This document shows, one piece after another, positions 42,784 through 51,721 of a stretch of 64,000 nucleotides of DNA (the stretch's first letter is position 1; each line of letters opens with the position of its first letter). The notes under the pieces were generated by a model. That model had not been told where the DNA came from, did not search any database, and saw only the letters and a list, made by a program, of their open reading frames with translations. The position numbers were made by a program, and so were the translations under genes. Source of the stretch: Niveibacterium terrae (lineage in GTDB: Bacteria > Pseudomonadota > Gammaproteobacteria > Burkholderiales > Rhodocyclaceae); contig NZ_CP172404.1 in NCBI RefSeq assembly GCF_048213115.1, positions 2,852,001-2,916,000 on the forward strand. The letters are read 5' to 3'.

Positions 42784-44024
42784 TCCGGGCGCGCCGCGCA
42801 AAGCTGGCGATCGCTCGAACCGGACGGAGCGGACCGCCGGAGCCACCAGGTCTGCAGCATCGCCGTCACCAGGCAGCCGATACCGGCCGCTGCAACGATC
42901 CAACCCATCGTCCTGGGCGTGCCGTCCGCAAACCAGCCGAGCATCGCCGCGCTCAACACGCCGCTGCCGTAGTGCATCGCGCCGACCAGCGAGGATGCCG
43001 CGCCGGCCTGCTTAGGGAAAGACGCCAGAGCGCTCGCCACCGAATTGGCAACGATGAAGCCGCTGACCGACATGAAGACGAAGATCGGCAGAGCCAAACC
43101 GAGTATTCCGCCCCACCCCGACCAAGCGTCCCAGGCTAGCGCGACTCCGGACAAGGCGGCGACCCAGGTACCGAAGCGGAAGATCCGCTCGCTGCCCAGC
43201 TTCATGACCACCCGGGTATTCAGAAAATTGACAGCCATCAGCCCGACGATATTGCCGCCGACGAGCAAGCCGTAGTGCTGTGGAGGCACGTGGTAATAGT
43301 CGATATAGGCGAAAGGCGTTCCGGCGATGAAGGCGTAGCAGCCCCCGTAGTAGAAACCTCCTGACACGGCATAGCCGAGCAAGCGGGGATCGCGAGCCAG
43401 CGCCAGATAGCTGAGCAGCGTGTTCCCAAGCGGCTCGGTGGCGCGATGCTGCGGCGCCAGGGTTTCGGGCAGGGACCACAGCATCAGCAGCGCGAGCAGG
43501 CCCGCCGCGGCCAGAATCCAGAAAATCCCCCGCCAGGACCAGACCACGAGGACCTGACCTCCGAGCAAAGGCCCCAGCAACGGAGCGACCGCCATCATCA
43601 TCAGCAGAACCGACAGCATCTGCGCCGAGCGCTCACGCGCGTAGAGATCGCGCACCATCGCCCTTGCCAGCACCGGCCCGGCGCAGGCTCCGACGGCCTG
43701 CACCACGCGCCAGCCCATCATAGTCACGATCGAATCGGACAGCGCGCAGCCGAGCGAGCCCAAGAAGAACAGGACCAGACCGACCGCGATCGGCATGCGC
43801 CGCCCATAGCGGTCCCCGAGGGGGCCCCAGAACAGCTGCCCCAGGCTGAAACCAGCCAGAAAGCAGGAGATGGTCAGCTCGACGCGGGCGATGTCGGTAT
43901 GCAGATCGGCCACGAGCGTCGGCAGAGCGGGCAGATACATGTCCGTCGCGATCGACGAGAAGGACATCAGCGCGCTGAGGACGAGCAGGATGCGCAGATC
44001 GTGGTTCGGAGCTTCACCGGACAT
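42780..44024 (-). CDS. Bcr/CflA-type MFS drug exporter
   Basis: The 414-residue protein has 12 predicted helices and the family patterns DMYLPALPTLVADL in helix 1 and GPLGDRYGRRMPIAVG as motif A between helices 2 and 3, plus RVVQAVGACAGPVLARAMVRDLY. Bcr/CflA members export drugs such as bicyclomycin or small peptides. The ATG at 44024 follows GGAGGGG. It lies 59 bp after the AKR gene in the same direction and probably shares its promoter behind element copy C. Confidence 0.92.
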   Translation of the reverse strand: MSGEAPNHDLRILLVLSALMSFSSIATDMYLPALPTLVADLHTDIARVELTISCFLAGFSLGQLFWGPLGDRYGRRMPIAVGLVLFFLGSLGCALSDSIVTMMGWRVVQAVGACAGPVLARAMVRDLYARERSAQMLSVLLMMMAVAPLLGPLLGGQVLVVWSWRGIFWILAAAGLLALLMLWSLPETLAPQHRATEPLGNTLLSYLALARDPRLLGYAVSGGFYYGGCYAFIAGTPFAYIDYYHVPPQHYGLLVGGNIVGLMAVNFLNTRVVMKLGSERIFRFGTWVAALSGVALAWDAWSGWGGILGLALPIFVFMSVSGFIVANSVASALASFPKQAGAASSLVGAMHYGSGVLSAAMLGWFADGTPRTMGWIVAAAGIGCLVTAMLQTWWLRRSAPSGSSDRQLCAARPD

Positions 44025-44083
44025 GGTCGCCCCTCCCCTCTTCCGCGCAGGAACCGACGATTGCGTCATACGCCTCCCACTCA

Positions 44084-45073
44084 TCAGCGTCCCACCCGCT
44101 TCTGCAGATGCGCAGGATAGCGATCGCCCTGCACCTCGACGCGCGAGAGCGCAAGCTCGATTTCAAGAAGGTCTTCAGACGTCAGTTCGAGCGCCGCCCC
44201 ACCGAGGTTCTCTTCGAGGCGATGCAGCTTGGTCGTACCGGGGATCGGGACGATCCACGGCTTCTTCGCCAGCAGCCAGGCCAACGCGATCTGCGCCGGG
44301 GTCGCTTTTTTGCGCAGTGCGATCTGGCCGATCAGCTCGACCAGGGCTTGGTTCGCATGGCGCGCCTCGGGCGTGAAGCGGGGGACGACGTTGCGAAAAT
44401 CCGTGCTGTCAAAGCTCGTGTTCTCGTTGATCGCTCCGGTCAGGAAGCCCTTGCCCAGCGGGCTGAAGGGGACAAAGCCGATGCCCAGTTCCTCGAGCAG
44501 CGGCAGGATCTGCGCCTCGGGCTCGCGCCACCACAGCGAGTACTCGCTCTGCAGCGCGGTGACCGGCTGGACGGCATGGGCGCGGCGTATCGTCTCGGCT
44601 CCGGCTTCGGACAGGCCGAAGTGCCTGACCTTGCCCTGCTCGATCAGATCCTTGACCGCACCGGCGACCTCCTCGATCGGCACGTCCGGATCGACGCGGT
44701 GCTGATAGAAGAGGTCGATCACGTCGGTCCTGAGGCGCTTCAGCGATGCGTCGGCGACCTCCCTGATGTGCTCGGGCCGGCTGTTCAGGATCTGCTGCTT
44801 GCCGTCGTCGCCGAAGACGAAGCCGAACTTGGTCGCGATGACCACCTGATCCCGGAAGGGCTCGAGCGCCTCGCCGAGCAGAGTCTCGTTCGAGAAAGGT
44901 CCGTAGACCTCCGCGGTATCGAAAAAAGTGACACCGCGCTCGAAGGCAGCGCGGATCAGCGCGATCGCCTGCACCTTGTCCGTGGCCGGGCCGTAGCCGT
45001 GGCTCAGCCCCATGCAGCCCAGGCCCAGAGCGGACACTTCCAGATCGCTGTTGCCGAGTTTTCGCTTTTGCAT
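44084..45073 (-). CDS. Aldo/keto reductase (second copy)
   Basis: The 329-residue TIM-barrel reductase has the tetrad in FFDTAEVYGPFSNE (Asp, Tyr), VIATKFGF (Lys) and YQHRVD (His), and the NADPH site PGTTKLHRLEENLGG. It is the YakC/AKR13-like type, active on aldehydes and quinones in studied relatives. It is only distantly similar to the copy at 16296. Its upstream region holds orphan element copy C. Confidence 0.93.
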   Translation of the reverse strand: MQKRKLGNSDLEVSALGLGCMGLSHGYGPATDKVQAIALIRAAFERGVTFFDTAEVYGPFSNETLLGEALEPFRDQVVIATKFGFVFGDDGKQQILNSRPEHIREVADASLKRLRTDVIDLFYQHRVDPDVPIEEVAGAVKDLIEQGKVRHFGLSEAGAETIRRAHAVQPVTALQSEYSLWWREPEAQILPLLEELGIGFVPFSPLGKGFLTGAINENTSFDSTDFRNVVPRFTPEARHANQALVELIGQIALRKKATPAQIALAWLLAKKPWIVPIPGTTKLHRLEENLGGAALELTSEDLLEIELALSRVEVQGDRYPAHLQKRVGR

Positions 45074-45153
45074 TGTTTTCTCCGTGATGAGGCGAGAGGA
45101 GCCGCGAACACTGTGGCGGCTGGTGGTTTGAATTTATCAGCCGCGCGCTGCGG

Positions 45154-45198
45154 TGATTAGCCGGCTCAGAGTGCATGGGCTTATGAATAAAAACGCAT
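45154..45198. promoter_or_regulatory. LysR-type element, copy C (orphan), upstream of the AKR-MFS unit
   Basis: TGATTAG (45154-45160) lies 29 bp before ATGAATAAAAACGCAT (45183-45198). The intervening GTGCATGGGCTT matches copy A closely. The right palindrome arm has decayed. No LysR gene follows; the next thing downstream is the end of the efflux channel gene. Confidence 0.65.
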
Positions 45199-45241
45199 AA
45201 ACACTGGCCACTGAGCCACCACGCGGCCCCCCCTCCTGACT

Positions 45242-45271
45242 GCGACACGACCTCGGACGGTGTCGTGTCGC
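45242..45271 (-). terminator. 10-bp perfect hairpin after the second RND operon
   Basis: GCGACACGAC (45242-45251) and GTCGTGTCGC (45262-45271) pair perfectly with a 10-nt loop. It starts 13 bp past the stop of the channel gene at 45284. No T-run, but strength and place fit a transcription end. Confidence 0.6.
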
Positions 45272-45283
45272 GGCAAGGAGAGC

Positions 45284-46702
45284 TCAGTCCAGACTCGCCG
45301 CCGTCCAGCCACCGCCCAACGCGCGGACCAGTTGAACCGAGGCGCGGCGCTGGCGCGTCGCGAGATCGAGCAGGCTGCGCCGCGCCTGCAGATTGGCGGT
45401 CTGCGCGGTCACGACGTCGAGATAGCTGACCGCCCCCTGCTGATAGCGCTCGGTGGCCATGTCCTGGGCGCGCTGGGCAGCCTGCGCGGCGCGCCCATCT
45501 GCGGCGGCCGCCTCGCCGTAGCGGGCGAGCAGCGCAAGCTGGTCCTCGACCTGCTGGAAGGCCGCCAGCACGACAGCGCGGTAGCGCTGCCCCGCTTCGT
45601 CGAGCTGCGCTTGTGCGCGCGCGATGTTCGCGTCGCGGCGACCGCCGTCCAGCACATCGATCAGCAGGCTCGGCCCTATCGCCCAGAACAGGTTCGGCGC
45701 TTCAATGAAGTGGGCCAGATCGCTGCTCTGGAATCCGGCCGCCCCACTGAGCGTCAGCGACGGAAAGAAGGCCGTGCGCGCGACACCGACCGTGGCGTTG
45801 GCCGCCGCGACGCGCCGCTGAGCCGCCGCGATGTCGGGCCGACGCTGCAACAGCGCGGCAGGCAAGCCCGGCGGAACCGTCGGCACCGTCGCGGGCACGA
45901 GGCGGGGCTCGATCGAGAAGCTCGACGCGCTGGCGCCGACCAGCGCCGCAATCGCATGTTCGAGCAGAGCGCGCTGGGCCTGGGACTGTCCGACCTGCGA
46001 GCGCGTCGTCTCCAGCTGGGCCTGGGCACGCGCGAGGTCTAGCCCCGAGGCGATGCCGTTCTGATGGCGCCGCGCAATCATCTCTTCTGCACGCGCATAG
46101 GCCGCTTCCGTTTCGCGCAGCAGCTGCACCTCCTGGTCGAGACCGCGCAGCGCGACCAGCGAATCGGCAAGCTGAGCCTGCAACGACAGACGGGCCGCGG
46201 CGAGATCGGCCGCGGCGGCCTGCTCCTGGGCGACGCCCGCGCTGACTCGCTGGCGCACGCGCCCCCACAGGTCGATCTCGTAATCGAGTTCGAGGCCCAG
46301 CGTGGCGCTGTTGTACTCGTCCGGCGAGTTCGGCCCGAGCACGCGCAGCGGCCGGCGCTCGGACTGGCGGTCACGCTGCCCGTTCAGCGAAGCGCCCAGC
46401 GTCGGCGACTGCGCCGCGCGCAGCGCACCGGTCTCGGCCCTGGCCTGCTGGTAACGCGCGAAGGCCGTCGCGAGATCGGGGCTGTTGTCGAGCAGACGCT
46501 GCTCGAGCGCATCGAGTTCGGCGTCCTGATACAGCTTCCACCACGCCTGGCGCGGCAGAGTGTCGGCGGGTGCGGCGCTCGTCCATGGACCCTGGCTTTC
46601 CTTGAAAGCCATGGCCAGGGGCACAGCGGGGGGCGGCGCTAGCGGCGCCTGGCTGCAGCCGGCCGCCCACAGGGCCGCGACCACGACAAGCCGCCGCCTC
46701 AC
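45284..46702 (-). CDS. RND outer-membrane channel lipoprotein, second pump
   Basis: The 472-residue protein has a lipobox (LWAAGC, Cys about 16) and two outer-membrane-efflux repeats with the usual PALLQRRPDIAAAQRRVAAANATVGVA. It forms the exit duct of the pump encoded by the two genes upstream in the same operon, with a 4-bp overlap with the adaptor gene. It is less similar to the first pump's channel than their shared fold would suggest, so the two pumps are separate lineages. Confidence 0.94.
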   Translation of the reverse strand: MRRRLVVVAALWAAGCSQAPLAPPPAVPLAMAFKESQGPWTSAAPADTLPRQAWWKLYQDAELDALEQRLLDNSPDLATAFARYQQARAETGALRAAQSPTLGASLNGQRDRQSERRPLRVLGPNSPDEYNSATLGLELDYEIDLWGRVRQRVSAGVAQEQAAAADLAAARLSLQAQLADSLVALRGLDQEVQLLRETEAAYARAEEMIARRHQNGIASGLDLARAQAQLETTRSQVGQSQAQRALLEHAIAALVGASASSFSIEPRLVPATVPTVPPGLPAALLQRRPDIAAAQRRVAAANATVGVARTAFFPSLTLSGAAGFQSSDLAHFIEAPNLFWAIGPSLLIDVLDGGRRDANIARAQAQLDEAGQRYRAVVLAAFQQVEDQLALLARYGEAAAADGRAAQAAQRAQDMATERYQQGAVSYLDVVTAQTANLQARRSLLDLATRQRRASVQLVRALGGGWTAASLD

Positions 46703-47844
46703 TTCGTCACCTTGCGGTCGGCCACGGCGCGCACACGATCGCCGCTCGCGATTCCATCCGGCGGGTTGTCGATGACGCGCTCGCCGCGCGCAATCCCTCC
46801 GCTCAGTTCAAGAGAGCTGCCGAGATCGCGAACCACCGTGACCGGCTTGAGCTGGACGCGCCCATCGGCGACGGTCGCGACCTGCACCCCGGCCTTGCCG
46901 AAGATCACCGCGCTCGGCGGCAGGCTCAGATTGCCTTTGGACATCGCCGAGCCAAAACGGACGGTCGCGAAACCGCCGGGTAGCAACTCGCCCGAGTCGT
47001 TCTTGACGGCGAGCTGAACCAGCATCGCACCCGATCCGGAATCGATCGCCCGGGACAGCGACTGAACCGTCGCCGGGTAGCTGCGCCCCGGGCGCTCCGG
47101 CACGGTAAGCTGAGCCGTGCTGCCCGGAAGGATCTGCGCCACCTGGCGCTGCGGAACGCTGACATAGACGCGTAGACGACGAACGTCCGAGACGACGAAG
47201 AGTTCGCTGCCGGCGCCGCCGCCGACATTGATCAGCGCTCCAACATCGGTGTTGCGCGCGGTGACCACTCCGTCAAAAGGAGCGACGAGCCGGGTGTAGC
47301 GCTGCAGCGCCCGCAGACGCTCGACATTGGCCTGGAGCGCGTTCGCCGTCGACAGCTTGGCCACCGAGTCACCCGTCTTCTCGTCGACCTCCTGCCGCGA
47401 GACCGAGTCGCTCGCCAGAAGCGACTGCCAGCGCTTCGCGGTGCTGGAAGCGAGGGACGCGTTGCTGTGCGCACTGGCCAGTTCGGCGCGCGCCTGCTGC
47501 AGTTGCTGGTCGAGATCCGGTGTCTCGATCTGGGCGAGCAACTGCCCCGCCTTGACCGAAGAGCCGATGTCTACGCTCCAGCTCTTCAGGTAGCCGCTGA
47601 CCCGCGCATAGATCGGCGCGCGCGCCCAGGCTTCGATCCGGGCGGGCAGCTCGAGCTCTTCGCCCGCCCCCTCGGACGGCGAAATCAGCGCCACGGACGG
47701 CAGGTTTTGTGCGGCGGTGCTTTCGCGCAGTTGTTCGGCCTGCGATCGGCGGCTCATCAAGCCGGTCGCCAGCAGCGCGGCGGCCAGGCCGGCCACGCCC
47801 AGCGCGGCCAGGTGCTTGCGCGAAGAAGAGGTCTTATCAGGCAT
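46699..47844 (-). CDS. RND periplasmic adaptor, second pump
   Basis: The 381-residue adaptor has an N-terminal membrane anchor (HLAALGVAGLAAALLATGLM), a lipoyl half (ARVSGYLKSWSVDIGSSVKAGQLLAQIE), a helical hairpin (residues about 108-170), the second lipoyl half (FDGVVTARNTDVGALINVGGG) and beta-barrel parts. It joins the permease and channel. It overlaps the permease gene by 8 bp and the channel gene by 4 bp. Confidence 0.94.
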   Translation of the reverse strand: MPDKTSSSRKHLAALGVAGLAAALLATGLMSRRSQAEQLRESTAAQNLPSVALISPSEGAGEELELPARIEAWARAPIYARVSGYLKSWSVDIGSSVKAGQLLAQIETPDLDQQLQQARAELASAHSNASLASSTAKRWQSLLASDSVSRQEVDEKTGDSVAKLSTANALQANVERLRALQRYTRLVAPFDGVVTARNTDVGALINVGGGAGSELFVVSDVRRLRVYVSVPQRQVAQILPGSTAQLTVPERPGRSYPATVQSLSRAIDSGSGAMLVQLAVKNDSGELLPGGFATVRFGSAMSKGNLSLPPSAVIFGKAGVQVATVADGRVQLKPVTVVRDLGSSLELSGGIARGERVIDNPPDGIASGDRVRAVADRKVTK

Positions 47845-50800
47845 GGGAAAAAACTCCAGAAGAAAGTTGTGCTCGCCCGGACGCGCGGCGCCCGTGCACC
47901 AGGCTGAAGACCACCGGCACGAAAACCAGGGTGGCCAAAGTCGAGAAGATCAAACCGCCGATCACAGCGCGGCCCAGCGGCGCGTTCTGCTCGCCCCCCT
48001 CGCCCAGGCCCAGAGCCATCGGCAGCATGCCGATGACCATCGCCAACGCCGTCATCAGCACCGGGCGGAAGCGCACGAACCCGGCTTCGAGCGCGGCGGC
48101 CGACGCGTCGCCAAGTTCGGCCAGCCGTTCGCGGGCAAAGCTGATCACCAGCACGCTGTTGGCTGTCGCGACCCCCATACACATGATTGCGCCGGTCAGC
48201 GCGGGCACCGACAAGGTGGTGTTCGTCGCGAACAGCATCCAGAGGATGCCGGCCAGCGCCGCAGGCAGCGCCGAGACGATCACAGCCGGATCCACCCAGG
48301 ACTGGAAGTTCACGACGATCAGCAGGTAGATCAGCACGATCGCGCCGAGCAGGCCGAGCTGCAGGCCCGAGAAGGCCCTGTCCATCGTGCGCACCTGACC
48401 GAGCAGTTGCACCGTCGTTCCCTTGGGCACGGCGGAGGCCGTATCGGCGAGAGCGCGCCGGATGTCGGCGGCGACAGCGCCCAGATCGCGGTCTTGCGTG
48501 CTCGCGTGGATCTGCACCATAGGCTGCACGTCGTAGTGGCTGACCAGAGCGCTCCCGGTGCCGCGCTCGAAGCGCGCCACACCGCCCAGCGTCGTGACAT
48601 TGGCGTTCACTCCGTTGCCCACCGGCAGGTTCGCCAGAGAAGAGAGCGAATCGAGCTGGTAAGACGGCGTCTGCATCACGATCGGGTAGTTCACGCCATT
48701 GGCCGGGTTCAGCCAGAAGGTCGGAGCGACCTGGCTGCTACCGGCCAGGTTCACGACCAGGCTGTTCGTCACGTCGCGCGCTGAGAGCCCGAGCAGCTGG
48801 GCCTGGGTGCGATCGAGTTCGGCGTTGAAGAAGGGCGATTTGTTCGACTGCTGGATGCGCGCATCGGCAACCCCGGGAATGGCGCGAACGCGCTTGAGCA
48901 ACTGCTGTGCGTACGCGTAGTTCGCTTCGATCTTGCTACCGCGAATCTGTATGTCGACCGGAGCGGGCGCGCCGAAGTTGAGGATCTGGCTGACGATGTC
49001 GGCGGGCGGAAACGAGAAAGTCGTGTCCGGAAATTCCCTGGGCAGGATCTCCCGCATCCGGCGCACGTATTCGGCGCTCGGCCGGTGCCCTTGCTTCAAC
49101 GCGATCTGGATGTCGCCATCCTGAGAGCCCATGACCCCCGTGTTGTTGTAGGTCAGGTTGATATTGCTGGGAGGCAGGCCAAGGTTATCGACCAGGGTGC
49201 TGATCTCATCGCCGGGGATGATGCGCCGGATCGCCTCTTCGATCCGCGCGAAGCGGACCGCGGTCTCCTCGACGCGGGTGCCGACCGGCACCCGCGCATG
49301 CATCAGCACCTGCCCCGAGTCGACAGCGGGGAAGAAGTTGCTGCCGATGAAGGGCAGCAACCCGAAGGACAGGACGACGACGCAGACGAAGCCGATCAGG
49401 AAAGTCTTGCGATGGGAGATCGCGAGCTGCAACAGACCCCGATAGCCCTCGCGGATCCTCTCGAAGCGCACTTCGAAGTTGCGCTGAAAGCGCACCAGCG
49501 GATTGCGCGACGCGGGCAGAGCCCCATCCTTGCCATGCAGATCGGTATGGGCCGCATGCCGGCGCAGCAGGAACTTGGCCATCGTCGGGACCAGCGTGCG
49601 CGAGAGGATGAAGGAGCACAGCATCGCGAACATCACCGCTTCGGCCATCGGCACGAAGAGAAAGCGCGACACCCCATCCAGGAAGAACATCGGGACAAAC
49701 ACGATGCAGATGCAGAGCAGCGATACGAGCGCCGGCGCGACGATCTGCTGCGCACCATCGAGGATCGCGGTCTCGACATCCTTGCCCTGCTCGAGGTGCC
49801 AGTTGATGTTCTCGATGGTCACGGTCGCATCGTCGACCAGAATCCCCACCGCCAGCGCGAGCCCGCCCAGCGTCATCAGGTTCAGGGTCTCCCCGAAAGC
49901 GGCGAGCGCGATGATCGAACCCAGGATGGAGAGCGGGATCGAAACCGCGATGATCAGCGTCGAGCGCCAGCTACCCAGGAACAGCAGGATCAGCACGCTG
50001 GTCAGCGTCGCGGCGATGGCTCCCTCGGTCGCGACACCGCGAACCGCGGCGCGCACGAACAAGGACTGATCGTTGATCGGCAGCACTTTGAGCTCGTCCG
50101 GCAGCGCGCCCTTCATCTCGGCGAGCTTCTCGCGGACGCCATCGACGATCGCCAGCGTAGAGGCCGAACCGTTCTTCAGCACCGACATCAACACCGAGCG
50201 ACCTCCATCGACGTGCACGATGTTGGTCTGCGGAGCATTGCCGTCGTGGACTTGCGCGACATCGCCGAGCGTGATCGTGCTGCCCTTGACCACCTTGACC
50301 GGGATGCGCGCGAGCTCCGCTATCGCGGACGGCGCGCTGTTGAGCTGCACCGTATATTCGAGGCCGCCTATCTTCTGCGTTCCGACCGGAACCAGCACGT
50401 TCTGGGCTGCCAGCGCGGCCGAGATATCCTGAGCGGACAGGCCCCTCGCCTGCAGCGCAGCGGGATCGACATCGACCTGCACCTGACGCTGCTTGCCGCC
50501 ATAAGGCGTCGGAATCGCCGCCCCGGGGATCGTCGTCAGCGGGATGCGCACCGTGTTCATGCCCAGGTCGAACAGGGTCTTCTCGGTGAGCCCCTTTCCG
50601 GAGAGCGCGAGCTGCAGAATCGGCACCGTCGCCGCGTTGTAGTTGAGGACCAAGGGCTGGGAGATGCCGGGAGGCATCAGGCGCAAGGCCACCTGCGAGG
50701 CCGCAACGACCTGGGCATTGGCGACCGCGATATTCACGCCGGGCTGGAAGAAGATCTTGACGACGCTGACCCCCGGATAGGTGTTGGCCTCGATGTGCTC

Positions 50801-51040
50801 GATATCGTTGACGGCCGTCGTCAATATGCGTTGGAAAGGCGTGGAGATGCGCCCCGACATCTGGTCCGGAGGCTGCCCCGTGTATTGCCAGGCCACCGCG
50901 ATCACCGGAATCCGGATCTCGGGGAAGATATCCGTGGGCATGCGCAGCGCCGCCAATGGACCGAGGATCAGCAGCAGCAGCGCCATCACGGCAAAGGTAT
51001 AGGGGCGTCGCAGCGCGACGCGGACGATGCCGATCAACAC
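47837..51040 (-). CDS. RND efflux permease, second pump
   Basis: The 1067-residue permease has the RND layout of two six-helix halves with periplasmic loops. Helix 4 carries GILVDDATVTIENI, the two Asp residues of proton-coupled drug pumps. Other landmarks are MPTDIFPEIRIPVIAVAW near the start and a PLGRAVIGGL-type helix near the end. It is the first gene of a three-gene operon. The leader is 247 bp to the LysR-type element copy B and contains a possible 28-codon open frame. Confidence 0.95.
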   Translation of the reverse strand: MLIGIVRVALRRPYTFAVMALLLLILGPLAALRMPTDIFPEIRIPVIAVAWQYTGQPPDQMSGRISTPFQRILTTAVNDIEHIEANTYPGVSVVKIFFQPGVNIAVANAQVVAASQVALRLMPPGISQPLVLNYNAATVPILQLALSGKGLTEKTLFDLGMNTVRIPLTTIPGAAIPTPYGGKQRQVQVDVDPAALQARGLSAQDISAALAAQNVLVPVGTQKIGGLEYTVQLNSAPSAIAELARIPVKVVKGSTITLGDVAQVHDGNAPQTNIVHVDGGRSVLMSVLKNGSASTLAIVDGVREKLAEMKGALPDELKVLPINDQSLFVRAAVRGVATEGAIAATLTSVLILLFLGSWRSTLIIAVSIPLSILGSIIALAAFGETLNLMTLGGLALAVGILVDDATVTIENINWHLEQGKDVETAILDGAQQIVAPALVSLLCICIVFVPMFFLDGVSRFLFVPMAEAVMFAMLCSFILSRTLVPTMAKFLLRRHAAHTDLHGKDGALPASRNPLVRFQRNFEVRFERIREGYRGLLQLAISHRKTFLIGFVCVVVLSFGLLPFIGSNFFPAVDSGQVLMHARVPVGTRVEETAVRFARIEEAIRRIIPGDEISTLVDNLGLPPSNINLTYNNTGVMGSQDGDIQIALKQGHRPSAEYVRRMREILPREFPDTTFSFPPADIVSQILNFGAPAPVDIQIRGSKIEANYAYAQQLLKRVRAIPGVADARIQQSNKSPFFNAELDRTQAQLLGLSARDVTNSLVVNLAGSSQVAPTFWLNPANGVNYPIVMQTPSYQLDSLSSLANLPVGNGVNANVTTLGGVARFERGTGSALVSHYDVQPMVQIHASTQDRDLGAVAADIRRALADTASAVPKGTTVQLLGQVRTMDRAFSGLQLGLLGAIVLIYLLIVVNFQSWVDPAVIVSALPAALAGILWMLFATNTTLSVPALTGAIMCMGVATANSVLVISFARERLAELGDASAAALEAGFVRFRPVLMTALAMVIGMLPMALGLGEGGEQNAPLGRAVIGGLIFSTLATLVFVPVVFSLVHGRRASGRAQLSSGVFSHA

Positions 51041-51287
51041 TGTGAAGCTCCGCTATTTGGGATCATGAGAGGCCTCTCTTTCAGAGAACGGACAAAGGGG
51101 GACAGACAGGGAGAGGCCTATGCGGGCATCTCCGCCATCGCGTTGTTTTCCTTGCAACGGGTGCGAGTCAGGGCTCTTCGGCGAAGAGGATGATTTCGTT
51201 CGCGGATTGCCAAACGCAGTCGATGAGCCGACGGCCGAAGCCTTCCTTCGTCATCGATGGAGAGAATTTACCCAGCGTGAAGGCTAT

Positions 51288-51331
51288 TGATTAGTCGGCA
51301 CAATCCGCATGAGCCTATGAGTTGGACTCAT
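51288..51331. promoter_or_regulatory. LysR-type element, copy B (orphan), upstream of the second RND operon
   Basis: TGATTAG (51288-51294) lies 29 bp before the perfect palindrome ATGAGT-TGG-ACTCAT (51317-51331). It is followed by GAATCGCGC where copy A has GAATGGCGC, the start of a LysR gene. The ATG has become ATC here and the rest of the gene is gone. Confidence 0.72.
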
Positions 51332-51630
51332 GAATCGCGCGGGGTTCAGCCCCCCGGCGCGCCCCTCACCGCTGAACGCGAGAAGCCTGGGCGGCGGCCG
51401 CGCTCAGCGTGATCCTCGCAAAGGCAGCGCTCTGCACGGCGACATCCGCGCGACGGCGCAGCAGATCGGAAGCTAGACCGGCGAGGATGGCCGGACGGGC
51501 CTGCCTGGCGGCCGCTTCCCGGGCTTCCGGCCGTCCCCGGTTTGATCCCGCTCAAGTCGGGAGCAGTCCGGGGCCCGGGGGAAACGTCGCAAAGGCCGTC
51601 CAGTTCTCGCCCTCGAAGGATTTGGCCAAT
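51332..51630. other. Gene-free stretch replacing a lost LysR gene
   Basis: No complete gene is supported. On the minus strand about 60 codons from 51553 to 51366 read as an Ala/Arg-rich helical peptide (including ILAGLASDLLRRRADVA), preceded and followed by stops. It could be the end of a lost gene, but no family is recognised. The rest holds only GC-rich repeats such as GGGGTTCAGCCCCCC. Confidence 0.4.
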
Positions 51631-51659
51631 TTATCGCCTCATATGGCTTTATTTATAAG
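51631..51659 (+). promoter_or_regulatory. rhaB: Predicted rhamnose operon promoter
   Basis: TTATCG (51631-51636) and TATAAG (51654-51659) are 17 bp apart in an AT-rich island about 60 bp before rhaB. GGAG at 51711-51714 precedes the ATG at 51722. The weak -35 suits an activator-dependent promoter, as expected under the AraC-type regulator of this cluster. Confidence 0.5.
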
Positions 51660-51721
51660 GCCGTGATCCAGAGCGGTTTCTAACATGCGCTCACTCAAGC
51701 AAAGGATCTGGAGCGCAAGTC

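Noticed and set aside
49085..51193. A 702-codon open frame opposite the RND permease
   Set aside because: Composition is typical of a shadow frame (Arg, Gln, Asp, His) and the minus strand has full RND motifs.
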